From Winslowiella arboricola (lineage in GTDB: Bacteria; Pseudomonadota; Gammaproteobacteria; Enterobacterales; Enterobacteriaceae): 64,000 nt of DNA. Below the pieces are notes generated by a model. That model was given only the letters and a program-made list of their open reading frames with translations. It was not told where the DNA came from and made no database searches. Where the stretch lies: assembly GCF_025527015.1 (NCBI RefSeq), contig NZ_JAODIM010000035.1, forward strand, positions 1-64,000, written 5' to 3'. How positions within the stretch are numbered: the stretch's first letter is position 1; each line of letters opens with the position of its first letter. Made by a program: the position numbers and the translations under genes. Positions 1-8,956 of the stretch are shown one piece after another.

Positions 1-148
1 TATTCGTAATGAATATAGTAGTCACTCTTGAGACTTGATATTTCAAATTTTTTCCATCCGGAGATGGTTTGCGATATCAACCCTGCGAGTGCCCACACAG
101 ATTGTCTGATAAATTGTTAAAGAGCAGCGCCACAATCTTCTGCGGCGC
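1..148 (-). promoter_or_regulatory. 16S rRNA leader with boxB and boxA antitermination sites
   Basis: On the minus strand a boxB-like hairpin (127-148, GCGCCGCAG / TGTGGCGC arms) is followed at once by boxA TGCTCTTTAACA (115-126) and the conserved leader continuing toward 16S. These sites load the Nus/SuhB antitermination complex on rRNA transcripts. The leader runs off the left edge; in the E. coli layout the mature 16S 5' end would lie a few tens of bases beyond base 1. Confidence 0.88.
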
Positions 149-157
149 GGGCTGCGT

Positions 158-185
158 ATATTACGCCTTCCCGCTGAAGAGTCAA
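158..185 (-). promoter_or_regulatory. rRNA operon promoter P2
   Basis: Minus-strand -35 TTGACT (180-185) and -10 TAATAT (158-163) with a 16-base spacer lie about 95 bases downstream of P1, the usual tandem P1-P2 arrangement of enterobacterial rRNA operons. The start region is GC-rich (ACGCAGCCCGCG), as expected for a stringently controlled promoter. Confidence 0.88.
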
Positions 186-254
186 GGAATTAATCACTTT
201 TTCTCTTCCTGACACCGCGCTGTGTAAGCCGTTGTTCCGTGTCAGTGGAGGCGC

Positions 255-282
255 ATTATAGGGAGTTCCTGACGAGTAACAA
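255..282 (-). promoter_or_regulatory. rRNA operon promoter P1
   Basis: On the minus strand a -35 TTGTTA (277-282) and a perfect -10 TATAAT (255-260) are 16 bases apart, followed by GCGCC and the CACTGACACGGAACAACGG block typical of rrn P1 initiation regions. Upstream (about 283-322) is AT-rich and could hold an UP element and Fis sites, running into the 3' end of murI. murI followed by an rrn operon is the E. coli rrnB arrangement. The 16S gene itself is beyond base 1. Confidence 0.9.
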
Positions 283-322
283 GTGCTAATTGCAAAAAAC
301 TTTCTGAGTGATGTTTTTTTAC

Positions 323-1174
323 TCAAAACGTCAGTTTTTCGAGCTTTTCAAAGCCATAACGTTGTAAAACGGGCATTAATTGCGCGGTTTCTTCCGTAAA
401 AGCCATGCAATAAGCGGTATTACCCTCGGCGGAAAGCGCAACTGGCGACTCATGCTCCAGTAACCACGCTGTACGACGTGCTATTGCCGCGCCTGAATCC
501 ACCAAACGCGTGCCTTCCGGTAATACTTGCTGCAACTCTTCACTTAACAGCGGAAAGTGGGTACAGCCGAGCACCACGGTATCAGGCGGTTCAGACATGC
601 GCAGCCATGGCTGCAGAATACGTCTGATCTCATCTAATGGCACCGCTTTACCCTGCAGCTTCGCCTCAGCCAGTTCCACCAGCTCCGCTGACCCCAGCAT
701 TTCAATCTTGCACTCACCGGCAAAACGGGCCACCAGTTCATGGGTATAAGGACGGCGCACTGTGCCACGGGTGGCCAGCAAACCGACGCTGCCGTTACGG
801 GTTAAACGTGCCGCCGGCTTAATCGCTGGCACCACACCGACCACCGGAAAAGCAAAGCGCGCACGCAATGCCGGCAAAGTAACAGTGCTGGCGGAATTGC
901 AGGCAATCACCACCAGCGACAGCGGTGTGTCGCGGGTAATAGCGGTAACAATGTCGACGACGCGCTCAACAATAAACTCTTCGCTTTTCTCACCATAAGG
1001 GAAAGCGACATTATCGAAGGCATACAGATAGTGGAGATCCGGCAGCAGTTGCCGCATCTCCTGATAGACGGAGAGCCCACCGACGCCGGAATCAAATACC
1101 AGCACGGTGGGTCTTAATTCAGAAGGTGTAGCTGCCGTTAACGAAGTATTCGCGTCCTGCAGTTGGATAGCCAT
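323..1174 (-). CDS. murI: glutamate racemase MurI
   Basis: Interconverts L- and D-glutamate without cofactor, supplying D-Glu for peptidoglycan; cytoplasmic. The 283-residue protein has FDSGVGG (about 27-33), the catalytic pair C92 (ACNSAST) and C204 (LGCTHFPLL), and the MLGSAE segment, so it looks active. I start it at the ATG at 1174 (MAIQLQDAN) rather than at an in-frame codon 45 bases upstream, because this matches the E. coli N-terminus. That start makes murI overlap the end of btuB by 56 bases, the overlap I recall for E. coli. Downstream is an rRNA operon. Confidence 0.97.
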   Translation of the reverse strand: MAIQLQDANTSLTAATPSELRPTVLVFDSGVGGLSVYQEMRQLLPDLHYLYAFDNVAFPYGEKSEEFIVERVVDIVTAITRDTPLSLVVIACNSASTVTLPALRARFAFPVVGVVPAIKPAARLTRNGSVGLLATRGTVRRPYTHELVARFAGECKIEMLGSAELVELAEAKLQGKAVPLDEIRRILQPWLRMSEPPDTVVLGCTHFPLLSEELQQVLPEGTRLVDSGAAIARRTAWLLEHESPVALSAEGNTAYCMAFTEETAQLMPVLQRYGFEKLEKLTF

Positions 1175-2990
1175 ACGCTGTCTCGTAATCTTTATCGAAC
1201 AGGTTGGCAATTCTACCACGAACGGTGAACTGAGATGTGACCGGATACGAAACGGCGAGATCTACCGTGCTGTAACTCGGCAAACGTTGCGCCGCGCTGG
1301 TGCTGTTGTCAAAACGCTTAGAGAAGTACTGATAAATCATGTCGACATCAACGTCATACATAGTCCAGCCCAGTTGATACTTGGCCTGCTGCTTTGAACG
1401 ACGCCCCAGTTCGCGGTTATCGGCATCGTTACGGGCATCAAGATAGCCAAGGGTGACCTGATGATGGAGAATCCCCGTATCCAGCTCGCCGGTCCACTCA
1501 ATCCCCTTCAGCGTTGCAGCACTCACATTATAGTAAGTACCTTTAAAGGTGGCAGAGTCGTAACTGTAATCGATAAGGTTATCGATCTGATTATGATAAG
1601 CCGCTAAGCGCCAGCTTAATGGGCCAGTCAAACCTTCCAGCGCCGCTTCCCACTGCTTAGACTCTTCAGGTTTGAGGTTCTCATTAGAGTTGATGCTAAA
1701 ACTCTTCTGCCCATACAGTTGCCCCAGCGTAGGTGCCTGGAATCCGGTACCGTAAGAGAGTGAGACACGATAATCTGGTAAAAACTGCCAGCCTGCTGCT
1801 GTCTGCCAGGTGCCATGACGACCAAACTGTTCATTGTCATCACCACGCATTGAGCCTTCCAGCGTCACGGTGCCAAACTGTTGCTGTGCTGTCAGATACG
1901 CGCCAGTATTGTCTCGTTTATAGTTATCGGTCGCCCGCGCAAAGGTGTCATAGCTGAACCCATTAGAGGTAAGCTTTTGCTGCTGCCAGTCCAGCCCGGC
2001 ACTGATCATGCCATGGCCTACACGCCAGGTATTACCCCACTGCAGGTTGCGCTGATCCATATCGTCAAGCGTATGGTTATCACTGTAACGCCCTTCGGTA
2101 CTGACATAGTTCAGATAACTGTATTTCTGATAGCTGGCAACCAGCTGGGAAGCATAATCTCCCTGGGTAAAGCGCAAACCGGTATCAAAGGTATGATTAT
2201 CAATCTGCTGCTCATCGGTACCGCCAAAGCCATCATAATCAGAGTTAGCACCATAACCATAACCGCGGAAGAAACCACTGAACTGCTGATTAAACTGGTG
2301 TTCAACACCCGCCCAGAAGGCTTTATTGCGCCAGCCGTCGCGATCATTATCAATCGGCGCCGTTGAGGTCGAGTTGACGTCAAAGCCCTTCGTATCCTGA
2401 TAAGAACCTGCAACAGTAACGCGCGTGCTGTCAGTAATATGTTGATTCAGGCTACCACTGTATTCCTGATAGTGATCTGAACCGGCGCCGACAGTCAGGT
2501 TGTTTTTATCTTCATCGGATTGAGTAATAACATTGATTACCCCGCCAATGGCATCGGCGCCATAGACCGCAGAGCGCGGCCCACGAATAAACTCAATACG
2601 CTGCACCAGCGAAATTGGAATTTGGTTGAAATCCGCCACACCGGAAATCCCCGGTTTGGCCAGCGGAATACCATCGACCAGCACCAGCGTATGACGCGCT
2701 TCAGAGCCACGGATATACATAGAGGCGCTCTGACCAATACCGCCACTCTGCGCAATATCTACGCCCGGTAAGCGACGCATCACTTCCACCAGGTTTTTTG
2801 ACTGCCAGCGATCGATCTCTTCTTTAGTGACGACCGTTGTCGATGCCAGCACCGAGGAGACAGGCTGCGCAAAGCGGTTGGCGGTTACTACCAGTTCATC
2901 ATTACTGTTTTGCTGCGCAAAGCCGTGTTGCGCCCAGAGAGAAATAGCCGTGACGCTAAACGCCAGCAGCGAAGTTTTTGTTTTCATCAT
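1119..2990 (-). CDS. btuB: vitamin B12 outer-membrane TonB-dependent receptor BtuB
   Basis: Imports cobalamins across the outer membrane using TonB/ExbBD energy. The 623-residue precursor has a signal peptide ending near residue 25 (QHGFA), a TonB box ELVVTA close to the mature N-terminus, a plug domain (about 40-155, with RGSEARHTLVLVDGIP and IEFIRGPRSAVYGADAIGG), then a 22-strand barrel ending in YTF with the C-terminal Phe needed for BAM assembly. Its last 56 bases overlap murI. A cobalamin riboswitch lies in the 5' leader. Size and sequence are ordinary for enterobacterial BtuB. Confidence 0.97.
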   Translation of the reverse strand: MMKTKTSLLAFSVTAISLWAQHGFAQQNSNDELVVTANRFAQPVSSVLASTTVVTKEEIDRWQSKNLVEVMRRLPGVDIAQSGGIGQSASMYIRGSEARHTLVLVDGIPLAKPGISGVADFNQIPISLVQRIEFIRGPRSAVYGADAIGGVINVITQSDEDKNNLTVGAGSDHYQEYSGSLNQHITDSTRVTVAGSYQDTKGFDVNSTSTAPIDNDRDGWRNKAFWAGVEHQFNQQFSGFFRGYGYGANSDYDGFGGTDEQQIDNHTFDTGLRFTQGDYASQLVASYQKYSYLNYVSTEGRYSDNHTLDDMDQRNLQWGNTWRVGHGMISAGLDWQQQKLTSNGFSYDTFARATDNYKRDNTGAYLTAQQQFGTVTLEGSMRGDDNEQFGRHGTWQTAAGWQFLPDYRVSLSYGTGFQAPTLGQLYGQKSFSINSNENLKPEESKQWEAALEGLTGPLSWRLAAYHNQIDNLIDYSYDSATFKGTYYNVSAATLKGIEWTGELDTGILHHQVTLGYLDARNDADNRELGRRSKQQAKYQLGWTMYDVDVDMIYQYFSKRFDNSTSAAQRLPSYSTVDLAVSYPVTSQFTVRGRIANLFDKDYETAYGYPTAGREYFVNGSYTF

Positions 2991-3074
2991 TTGAATTTAA
3001 GCATCCAAACATATGTAGCAGGATGCCGCAGGCATACGATCGATAGCACGCGATAATCGTACGAAGTGCGACGT

Positions 3075-3240
3075 ACCCCGGCAGGTCTTCGGGCTTGGTG
3101 TCGTTTATAGTGGCAAAGACTTCCCATCATTAAGACAGTGTCTGCATCCGCAATCGCCACGACAATCCTTACCGCTGCGCGTCAGCTCCAGATTTACACT
3201 GGATTCCCTTTTAACTCTCAGGAGGCCGGAAAACGCATAC
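3075..3240 (-). promoter_or_regulatory. cobalamin riboswitch in the btuB leader
   Basis: The minus strand between btuB and trmA carries the B12 box AGCCCGAAGACCTGCC (3080-3095), preceded by the GGGAATCCAGTG and GAGCTGACGCGCAGCGGTAAGG blocks (about 3165-3215), which match the E. coli btuB leader. Coenzyme B12 binding is known to block ribosome access to btuB. The rest of the 378-base gap (3241-3368) must hold the divergent btuB and trmA promoters. A GCTAAAATAACG stretch near 3277-3288 is a plausible trmA -10 region, not a firm call. Confidence 0.93.
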
Positions 3241-3368
3241 TACGTTTAAGGGTAATGGAAGTCCAGACTTCCAGAGTGCTAAAATAACGCTTTTCGCGAC
3301 AATACTGGACATCGACGATCGAATCCCTACAATCGCCCGGCAAGTCAGACATTCAATCAGGAACGCAT

Positions 3369-4469
3369 ATGACGCCCGAACAACTACCCATCGAAAATTA
3401 TGACGCCCAACTGGCGGAAAAAGTCACCCGTTTGCAGGGGATGATGTCGCCATTTGCCGCGCCTGAGGTTGAGGTATTTCGTTCGCCGGTAAGTCATTAC
3501 CGCATGCGTGCGGAGTTCCGCCTGTGGCATGACGGCGACGACATCTATCATATTATGTTTGATCAGCAGACGCGCCAGCGCATTCGCGTCGACAGTTTCG
3601 CGGCGGCGAGCCAGCTGATTAACCGCCTGATGCCGCTATTAATCGAGGCGATTCGTGATAATCGCGTATTACGCCGTAAACTGTTTCAGATCGATTATCT
3701 CTCGACCATGAGCGATCAAATCGTCGTCTCGCTGCTGTATCACCGTGCGCTGGATGATGAGTGGCAGCAGGAAGCGGCGCAGCTGCGTGATGCTCTGCGC
3801 GCACAGGGCATCAATCTGCATCTGATTGGCCGCGCCACCAAAACCAAAATCTGTCTCGACCAGGACTTTGTTGATGAGCGTTTGCCGGTCGCGGGTCGCG
3901 AACTGATTTATCGTCAGGTCGAAAATAGTTTTACTCAGCCGAATGCGGCGATGAATATTCAGATGCTGGAGTGGGCGCTGGATGTGACGAAAGAGTCACA
4001 AGGGGACTTGCTGGAGCTGTACTGCGGCAATGGCAACTTCTCACTGGCGCTGGCACGCAATTTCCGCAAAGTGCTGGCAACGGAGATCGCCAAACCGTCG
4101 GTGGCGTCAGCGCAATACAATATCGCCGTTAACCAGATCGATAACGTACAGATTATCCGTATGTCGGCCGAAGAGTTCACCCAGGCGATGAATGGTGAAC
4201 GCGAATTTAACCGTCTGCAGGGCATCGATCTCAGCAGCTATCAGTGTGAGACCATTTTCGTCGATCCACCGCGCAGCGGTCTGGATGCCGAAACGGTGAA
4301 GATGGTGCAGGCTTATCCACAGATCCTCTATATCTCCTGTAATCCGGAGACCTTAAGCGAAAACCTGCAAACACTGGCGCAAACCCATCAGGTGACCAGG
4401 CTGGCGCTGTTTGACCAGTTCCCTTATACCCACCATATGGAGTGCGGTGTGTTGCTGACCCGCAGCTAA
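3369..4469 (+). CDS. trmA: tRNA (uracil-5-)-methyltransferase TrmA
   Basis: Makes m5U54 (ribothymidine) in the T-loop of tRNAs with SAM. At 366 residues it is exactly the E. coli length. The SAM site shows [16 protein letters not shown] (about 214-229), motif IV is [10 protein letters not shown] (about 297-306), the catalytic nucleophile is Cys in SCNPETL (about 324), and the general-base Glu is in HHMECGVLL (about 358). It lacks the TRAM domain and FeS cluster of RlmC/RlmD, as expected for TrmA. It is transcribed alone and ends in a strong bidirectional hairpin shared with yijD. Confidence 0.97.
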   Translation: MTPEQLPIENYDAQLAEKVTRLQGMMSPFAAPEVEVFRSPVSHYRMRAEFRLWHDGDDIYHIMFDQQTRQRIRVDSFAAASQLINRLMPLLIEAIRDNRVLRRKLFQIDYLSTMSDQIVVSLLYHRALDDEWQQEAAQLRDALRAQGINLHLIGRATKTKICLDQDFVDERLPVAGRELIYRQVENSFTQPNAAMNIQMLEWALDVTKESQGDLLELYCGNGNFSLALARNFRKVLATEIAKPSVASAQYNIAVNQIDNVQIIRMSAEEFTQAMNGEREFNRLQGIDLSSYQCETIFVDPPRSGLDAETVKMVQAYPQILYISCNPETLSENLQTLAQTHQVTRLALFDQFPYTHHMECGVLLTRS

Positions 4470-4473
4470 AGCA

Positions 4474-4500
4474 AAAACGGCGAATCGGGTTCGCCGTTTT
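4474..4500. terminator. bidirectional terminator between trmA and yijD
   Basis: AAAACGGCGAA (4474-4484) and TTCGCCGTTTT (4490-4500) form an 11-bp stem with a 5-base loop. A-runs and T-runs flank both sides, so it can end both trmA (+) and fabR-yijD (-). Confidence 0.85.
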
Positions 4501-4505
4501 CACCT

Positions 4506-4859
4506 TTAACCGTTTTTCCGCGCCTTTATCCGTAAGCCAATCCAGAAAACCAGCGCCACCATCAAAATAGTCGGCACAAAGTTCGATCCGATATCCGGAT
4601 GCTCCGCGCGTACAATCGCGCTATACAGCAAAATACCCAGCAGGAAAAAAGCCGCAGCCAGCGAAGGCATGCCATCGGGCATCGCCCGGTTGAGATAGCG
4701 CTGATGCAAACACCAGGCGGCAAGGCCCAGCGCAATCAGCGGAAAAATTGAAAACGGCACGATAGAACTAAACAGCACGGTGAAAGAACCGTTTATCGAC
4801 AGGCCAGTGATAAACGCCAGCACCAAAGTGCCTTTGTCCCGATGGGTGGTTTCAGTCAT
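4506..4859 (-). CDS. yijD: inner-membrane protein YijD (DUF1422)
   Basis: A 117-residue membrane protein of unknown function with about four hydrophobic segments (near 12-32, 35-50, 65-85 and 90-110) and the conserved stretch GLSINGSF...[10 protein letters not shown]. The YLNR and EHPDIGSNF segments match E. coli YijD (119 residues). It starts 22 bases after the fabR stop, so it is almost certainly cotranscribed with fabR and may be tied to envelope lipid homeostasis. That link is context only. Confidence 0.94.
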   Translation of the reverse strand: MTETTHRDKGTLVLAFITGLSINGSFTVLFSSIVPFSIFPLIALGLAAWCLHQRYLNRAMPDGMPSLAAAFFLLGILLYSAIVRAEHPDIGSNFVPTILMVALVFWIGLRIKARKNG

Positions 4860-4881
4860 GTCATTATCCTTATCAACCCGC

Positions 4882-5523
4882 TTAAGTATTTGACTCCAGG
4901 GTTACCGCCAACCTCTCTTGCTCACGGCGATACCAGTAATAGGCCCCTTTCGAGATCATCCGCAGCTGTAAAACCAGCCGCTCTTCCAGCTGACGGCGCT
5001 GGTCAGCATCGATATCCAGCGCTTCCGCACCGGCGTTAAACACGATGATAACCATGGCTTCGGCCTGCGCTTCGGTAAAGCTGCGCGGCATACGGTTTTC
5101 CAGCTCAAGGTAATCGGCCAGTTCAGCGATAAAGTGCTGGATTTCACGCGCTACCGCCGCACGAAACGCGGCAGAAGTGCCGGAACGCTCACGTAACAAT
5201 AGCCGGAAGGCATTAGGGTTGTTGCCAATGAACTCCATAAAGGTGGCGACCGAAGTGCGGATCACGCTGCCGCCTTTAGCGATACGCTGACGCGCCTGGC
5301 GCATCAGCTGGCGTAACATCAGGCCGCTTTCATCGACCATCGTCAACCCTAATTCATCTACATCACGAAAGTGACGATAAAATGAAGTCGGCGCAATACC
5401 GGCTTCACGTGCAACTTCACGCAGGCTGAGACTGGCAAAACTTCTTTCAGCACTCAATTGACTGAATGCCGCTTCAATCAGCGAACGTCGTGTACGTTCT
5501 TTTTGTTGTGCTCTGACGCCCAT
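4882..5523 (-). CDS. fabR: TetR-family fatty-acid repressor FabR
   Basis: Represses fabA and fabB for unsaturated fatty-acid synthesis and senses the acyl-ACP/CoA pool. The 213-residue protein has a TetR helix-turn-helix in its first 60 residues ([25 protein letters not shown]) and an all-helical ligand domain after it. The first 90 residues are nearly identical to E. coli FabR, so DNA specificity should be conserved. It is divergent from sthA with a 195-base gap and followed by yijD in the same operon, the standard enterobacterial order. Confidence 0.96.
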   Translation of the reverse strand: MGVRAQQKERTRRSLIEAAFSQLSAERSFASLSLREVAREAGIAPTSFYRHFRDVDELGLTMVDESGLMLRQLMRQARQRIAKGGSVIRTSVATFMEFIGNNPNAFRLLLRERSGTSAAFRAAVAREIQHFIAELADYLELENRMPRSFTEAQAEAMVIIVFNAGAEALDIDADQRRQLEERLVLQLRMISKGAYYWYRREQERLAVTLESNT

Positions 5524-5718
5524 GTTTCTGCCTGTTTGACCTGCCGAAGCGGAACTATAGCAAACTTTTCAGCGTACAGTCCGATCAACTTTGTGAACGC
5601 CTGTTAACCTCTTTACTTTGGCAATTCGCGGCAAAAATGAGTGATCCGATTGGGATGTAAGCGGTGAGATGTTAGAATCTCGTTGTAAAAATGTAGATAA
5701 AATATAGGACGTATCGGT

Positions 5719-7119
5719 ATGCAACAGTCTTACGATTACGATGCCATTGTTATTGGCTCCGGTCCTGGCGGTGAAGGTGCCGCGATGGGCCTGGTTAAAC
5801 AGGGAGCCCGTATCGCGGTGATCGAGCGCTACCATAATATCGGTGGTGGCTGTACTCACTGGGGAACCATTCCGTCAAAAGCCCTGCGCCATGCGGTCAG
5901 CCGTATTATCGAGTTTAATCAGAACCCGCTCTACAGCGATCACAGCGTCCATATGCGATCTTCGTTTGCTGACATTCTTAATCACACCGAAAACGTTATC
6001 AGCCAGCAAACCAGAATGCGTCAGGGTTTCTATGAGCGTAATCATTGTGAAATGTTTCAGGGCGACGCCCATTTTATCGATGCAAACACGATTGAAATTG
6101 ATTTTCCCGACGGCACCAAAGATCGCCTGACCGCCGGCAAATTTGTTATCGCCTGCGGCTCGCGCCCTTATCATCCAACCGATGTCGATTTTACTCACCC
6201 GCGCATCTATGACTCCGACTCGATCCTTAACCTGCACCACGAACCGGGCCATGTGATCATTTATGGTGCCGGGGTGATCGGTTGTGAATACGCTTCGATC
6301 TTTCGTGGGCTGAATGTCAAAGTCGATCTGATTAACACCCGCGATCGTCTGCTGGCGTTCCTCGATCAGGAAATGTCCGACTCACTCTCTTACCACTTCT
6401 GGAACAGCGGCGTGGTGATTCGTCATAACGAAGAGTTTGAGAAGATCGAAGGGGTGCAGGATGGCGTGATTGTCCATCTGAAATCCGGTAAGAAAGTGAA
6501 AGCCGATTGCCTGCTATATGCCAATGGCCGTACCGGTAACACCGATTCACTGACGCTGGAAAACGTCGGTCTGGAAGCGGACAGCCGTGGCCTGCTGAAG
6601 GTCAACAGCATGTATCAGACCGCACAGCCGCATATTTACGCGGTGGGCGATGTGATCGGTTATCCAAGCCTGGCGTCCGCGGCTTATGATCAGGGACGTA
6701 TTGCCGCGCAGGCGATTATTAAAGGCGAAGCGAGCGCGCATCTGATTGAAGATATCCCGACCGGCATCTACACCATTCCGGAAATCAGCTCGGTCGGTAA
6801 AACCGAACAGCAGCTGACGGCAATGAAAGTGCCATACGAAGTAGGTCGTGCGCAGTTTAAGCATCTGGCGCGGGCGCAGATTGTCGGCATGAACGTCGGC
6901 AGCCTGAAAATTCTGTTCCACCGCGAAACCAAAGAGATTTTAGGGATCCACTGTTTTGGTGAGCGCGCTGCCGAGATTATTCATATCGGCCAGGCGATTA
7001 TGGAGCAGAAAAACGGTGGCAACACGCTGGAATACTTCGTGAATACCACCTTTAACTATCCGACGATGGCGGAAGCCTATCGGGTTGCAGCGCTGAACGG
7101 CTTAAACCGCCTGTTTTAA
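5719..7119 (+). CDS. sthA: soluble pyridine nucleotide transhydrogenase SthA
   Basis: FAD-containing enzyme that moves hydride from NADPH to NAD+, balancing the two pools; cytoplasmic. At 466 residues it equals the E. coli length. It has an N-terminal FAD motif [10 protein letters not shown] (about 12-21), a second Rossmann motif [11 protein letters not shown] (about 183-193), an FAD-binding YAVGDVIG and a C-terminal dimer domain. The active-site segment [13 protein letters not shown] keeps only one Cys of the lipoamide-dehydrogenase CxxxxC pair, normal for this family. Its 3' end overlaps the convergent oxyR end by 18 bases. Confidence 0.97.
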   Translation: MQQSYDYDAIVIGSGPGGEGAAMGLVKQGARIAVIERYHNIGGGCTHWGTIPSKALRHAVSRIIEFNQNPLYSDHSVHMRSSFADILNHTENVISQQTRMRQGFYERNHCEMFQGDAHFIDANTIEIDFPDGTKDRLTAGKFVIACGSRPYHPTDVDFTHPRIYDSDSILNLHHEPGHVIIYGAGVIGCEYASIFRGLNVKVDLINTRDRLLAFLDQEMSDSLSYHFWNSGVVIRHNEEFEKIEGVQDGVIVHLKSGKKVKADCLLYANGRTGNTDSLTLENVGLEADSRGLLKVNSMYQTAQPHIYAVGDVIGYPSLASAAYDQGRIAAQAIIKGEASAHLIEDIPTGIYTIPEISSVGKTEQQLTAMKVPYEVGRAQFKHLARAQIVGMNVGSLKILFHRETKEILGIHCFGERAAEIIHIGQAIMEQKNGGNTLEYFVNTTFNYPTMAEAYRVAALNGLNRLF

Positions 7120-8019
7120 GCTACTGCCCATATAGCTCTGCATATGGGTGCGAATCGCCTCTGCCAGCTGTTCATAACGGTTGCGCAGGGGTGAACCAGG
7201 ACGATAGACCAGCGCGATAGTACGCTGCGGCTCCGGCTTGTAGCAGGAGAGATAGCAGACGCCATCACGGATGCGCTCGTTAGGCACCGCCAGTGACGGT
7301 AGCAGGGTGATGCCGCTGCCCGCTGCCACCATATTACGCAGGGTTTCTAAACTGGTGGCGCGGAAGTGGGTATCTTCATCAGCACCGGCCTGGAAACAGA
7401 AGCCCATCGCCTGATCGCGCAGACAGTGACCATCTTCCAGCATCAGCAGTTTTTCACCTGCCAGCTCAGACATTGCGACACGATCGCGATCGTGCCACGG
7501 GTGATCGGCATAGATCGCCAGCTTCATTGGCTCGTCGAACAGCGGTACCTCGATAAAGGCTTCGCTCTCTTTCACCAGCGCTAAAATCGCACAGTCCAGC
7601 TTACCGCTGTCCAGTTGCGCCAGCAGCTGCTGGGTCTGCGCCTCATGCAGATACATCTCCAGCTTCGGAAAGCCCTGATGCAGCATCGGCACAATTTGCG
7701 GCAACAGATAAGGGCCCACTGTCGGGATCAGACCAATATGCAGCGGCCCGGACATCGCTTCGCCCTGCTGGCTTGCCATCTCTTTCAGCACTTTAACTTC
7801 ACGTAACACGGTACGCGCCTGATCCACCAGCAGCAAACCCGCCTGCGTGAACAGAACCTTACGGCTGGTGCGCTCCAGCAGCATCACGCCTAATTCATCT
7901 TCCAGTTTACGAATTTGTCCGCTCAGCGTGGGCTGACTGACATGGCAGGAATCAGCAGCACGTCGAAAGTGACGATGCTCGGCTAACGCCACCAGATATT
8001 CAAGATCACGAATATTCAT
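7102..8019 (-). CDS. oxyR: LysR-type peroxide sensor and activator OxyR
   Basis: H2O2 oxidises OxyR to a disulfide form that activates antioxidant genes. The 305-residue protein starts at the ATG at 8019 (MNIRDLEYL) behind a GGAGGG site; the in-frame extension upstream is unsupported. It has a winged HTH (1-60) and a LysR substrate domain, and both redox cysteines are present in [14 protein letters not shown] (C199 and C208 by E. coli numbering). It is divergent from a peroxiredoxin-glutaredoxin gene, which is probably its direct target. Confidence 0.97.
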   Translation of the reverse strand: MNIRDLEYLVALAEHRHFRRAADSCHVSQPTLSGQIRKLEDELGVMLLERTSRKVLFTQAGLLLVDQARTVLREVKVLKEMASQQGEAMSGPLHIGLIPTVGPYLLPQIVPMLHQGFPKLEMYLHEAQTQQLLAQLDSGKLDCAILALVKESEAFIEVPLFDEPMKLAIYADHPWHDRDRVAMSELAGEKLLMLEDGHCLRDQAMGFCFQAGADEDTHFRATSLETLRNMVAAGSGITLLPSLAVPNERIRDGVCYLSCYKPEPQRTIALVYRPGSPLRNRYEQLAEAIRTHMQSYMGSSLKQAV

Positions 8020-8050
8020 TATTACCCTCCGAGCCACGATAGTCCGTGGC

Positions 8051-8097
8051 GATAGATAGGATAGCAATCAACGATTATCCCTATCAAGCTGATATAG
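8051..8097. promoter_or_regulatory. probable OxyR binding region between oxyR and the peroxiredoxin gene
   Basis: The 137-base divergent gap holds repeated ATAG / CTAT tetramers (ATAG at 8052, 8056, 8061 and 8094; CTAT at 8081), the building blocks of the four-part OxyR site. In enterobacteria OxyR binds here to repress itself and activate the divergent gene. The exact register of the four half-sites is not certain from the sequence. Confidence 0.6.
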
Positions 8098-8156
8098 CAA
8101 TAATGTCCAACATTCGGCAACGACCCGATTTATCCATTTCATTTTTGAGGTATTTT

Positions 8157-8888
8157 ATGTTTGCTAGTCAGGAAGGTAAGTCCATCCCGCAAGTCACTTT
8201 TCATACGCGTCAGGGCGATCGCTGGGTCGACATTACAACTGATGAGCTGTTTAAAGATAAAACCGTAATTGTTTTTTCTCTGCCAGGCGCCTTTACGCCA
8301 ACCTGCTCATCAAGCCACCTGCCGCGTTACAACGAACTGGCCACGGTGTTTGCTCAGCATGGCGTTGACAGCATTCTTTGCGTCTCGGTTAATGACACCT
8401 TTGTGATGAACGCATGGAAAGCCGATCAGCACGCCGATAACATCACCTTTATCCCGGACGGTAACGGCGACTTTACCCGCGGCATGGAGATGCTGGTTGA
8501 GAAAGCTGACCTCGGCTTTGGTCCACGCTCATGGCGTTATTCGATGCTGGTGCGTAACGGTGTGGTAGAGAAGATGTTTGTGGAACCAAACAAGCCGGGC
8601 GACCCGTTTGAAGTGTCAGATGCCGATACCCTGCTGCGCTATCTGGCGCCTGAATTTAAAGTGCAGGAATCGGTATCACTGTTTACCAAGCCGGGCTGTC
8701 CGTTCTGCACCAAAGCTAAACAGATGCTGCTGGATCGCGGTATTCAGTACGAAGAAATTGTGCTGGGCCAGGATGCCACCACTGTCAGCCTGCGCGCCGT
8801 CACCGGCCGTGCGACTGTACCACAGGTGTTTATCGGCGGCCGCCATATTGGTGGCAGCGACGATCTGGAAAAGTTTTTTGCGGCATAA
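8157..8888 (+). CDS. peroxiredoxin-glutaredoxin fusion protein (hybrid Prx5)
   Basis: A glutathione-dependent peroxidase that removes H2O2 and alkyl peroxides. The 243-residue protein joins a Prx5-type domain (about 1-165), with peroxidatic C50 in PGAFTPTC, to a glutaredoxin domain (about 170-243) with C181-P-F-C184, TVPQVF and GGSDD glutathione-site motifs. I place the start at the ATG at 8157 after TTGAGG; the upstream in-frame stretch covers the OxyR region and is non-coding. It is related to the Haemophilus PGdx hybrid. In E. coli the divergent neighbour of oxyR is the oxyS RNA, so this locus carries an enzyme instead. Confidence 0.95.
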   Translation: MFASQEGKSIPQVTFHTRQGDRWVDITTDELFKDKTVIVFSLPGAFTPTCSSSHLPRYNELATVFAQHGVDSILCVSVNDTFVMNAWKADQHADNITFIPDGNGDFTRGMEMLVEKADLGFGPRSWRYSMLVRNGVVEKMFVEPNKPGDPFEVSDADTLLRYLAPEFKVQESVSLFTKPGCPFCTKAKQMLLDRGIQYEEIVLGQDATTVSLRAVTGRATVPQVFIGGRHIGGSDDLEKFFAA

Positions 8889-8893
8889 AAACA

Positions 8894-8950
8894 GGGAGCC
8901 GAAAACGGCTCCCCTACAAATGTTCCGTAGGGGCGGCGTTCTCGCCGCCC
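8894..8950. repeat. REP-like hairpin pair (BIME-like), two stem types
   Basis: Two inverted hairpins face each other: GGGAGCCG-AAAA-CGGCTCCC followed by CTAC (8894-8917), and GTAG followed by GGGCGGCG-TTCT-CGCCGCCC (8927-8950). The GTAG foot lies on the inner side of both. The pair fills the gap between convergent genes and may also end their transcripts. Confidence 0.8.
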
Positions 8951-8956
8951 GCTGAA

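Noticed and set aside
117-326. 69-codon minus-strand open frame before the rRNA operon
   Set aside because: It overlaps the rrn P1/P2 promoters and boxB; the DNA is clearly regulatory.
1881-2366. 161-codon open frame antisense to btuB, rich in Ile and Thr
   Set aside because: Low-complexity shadow of the beta-barrel coding sequence; no ribosome site.
8020-8156. Possible oxyS RNA gene
   Set aside because: The divergent gap is only 137 bases, leads into the peroxiredoxin gene, and shows no terminator or OxyS-like sequence.
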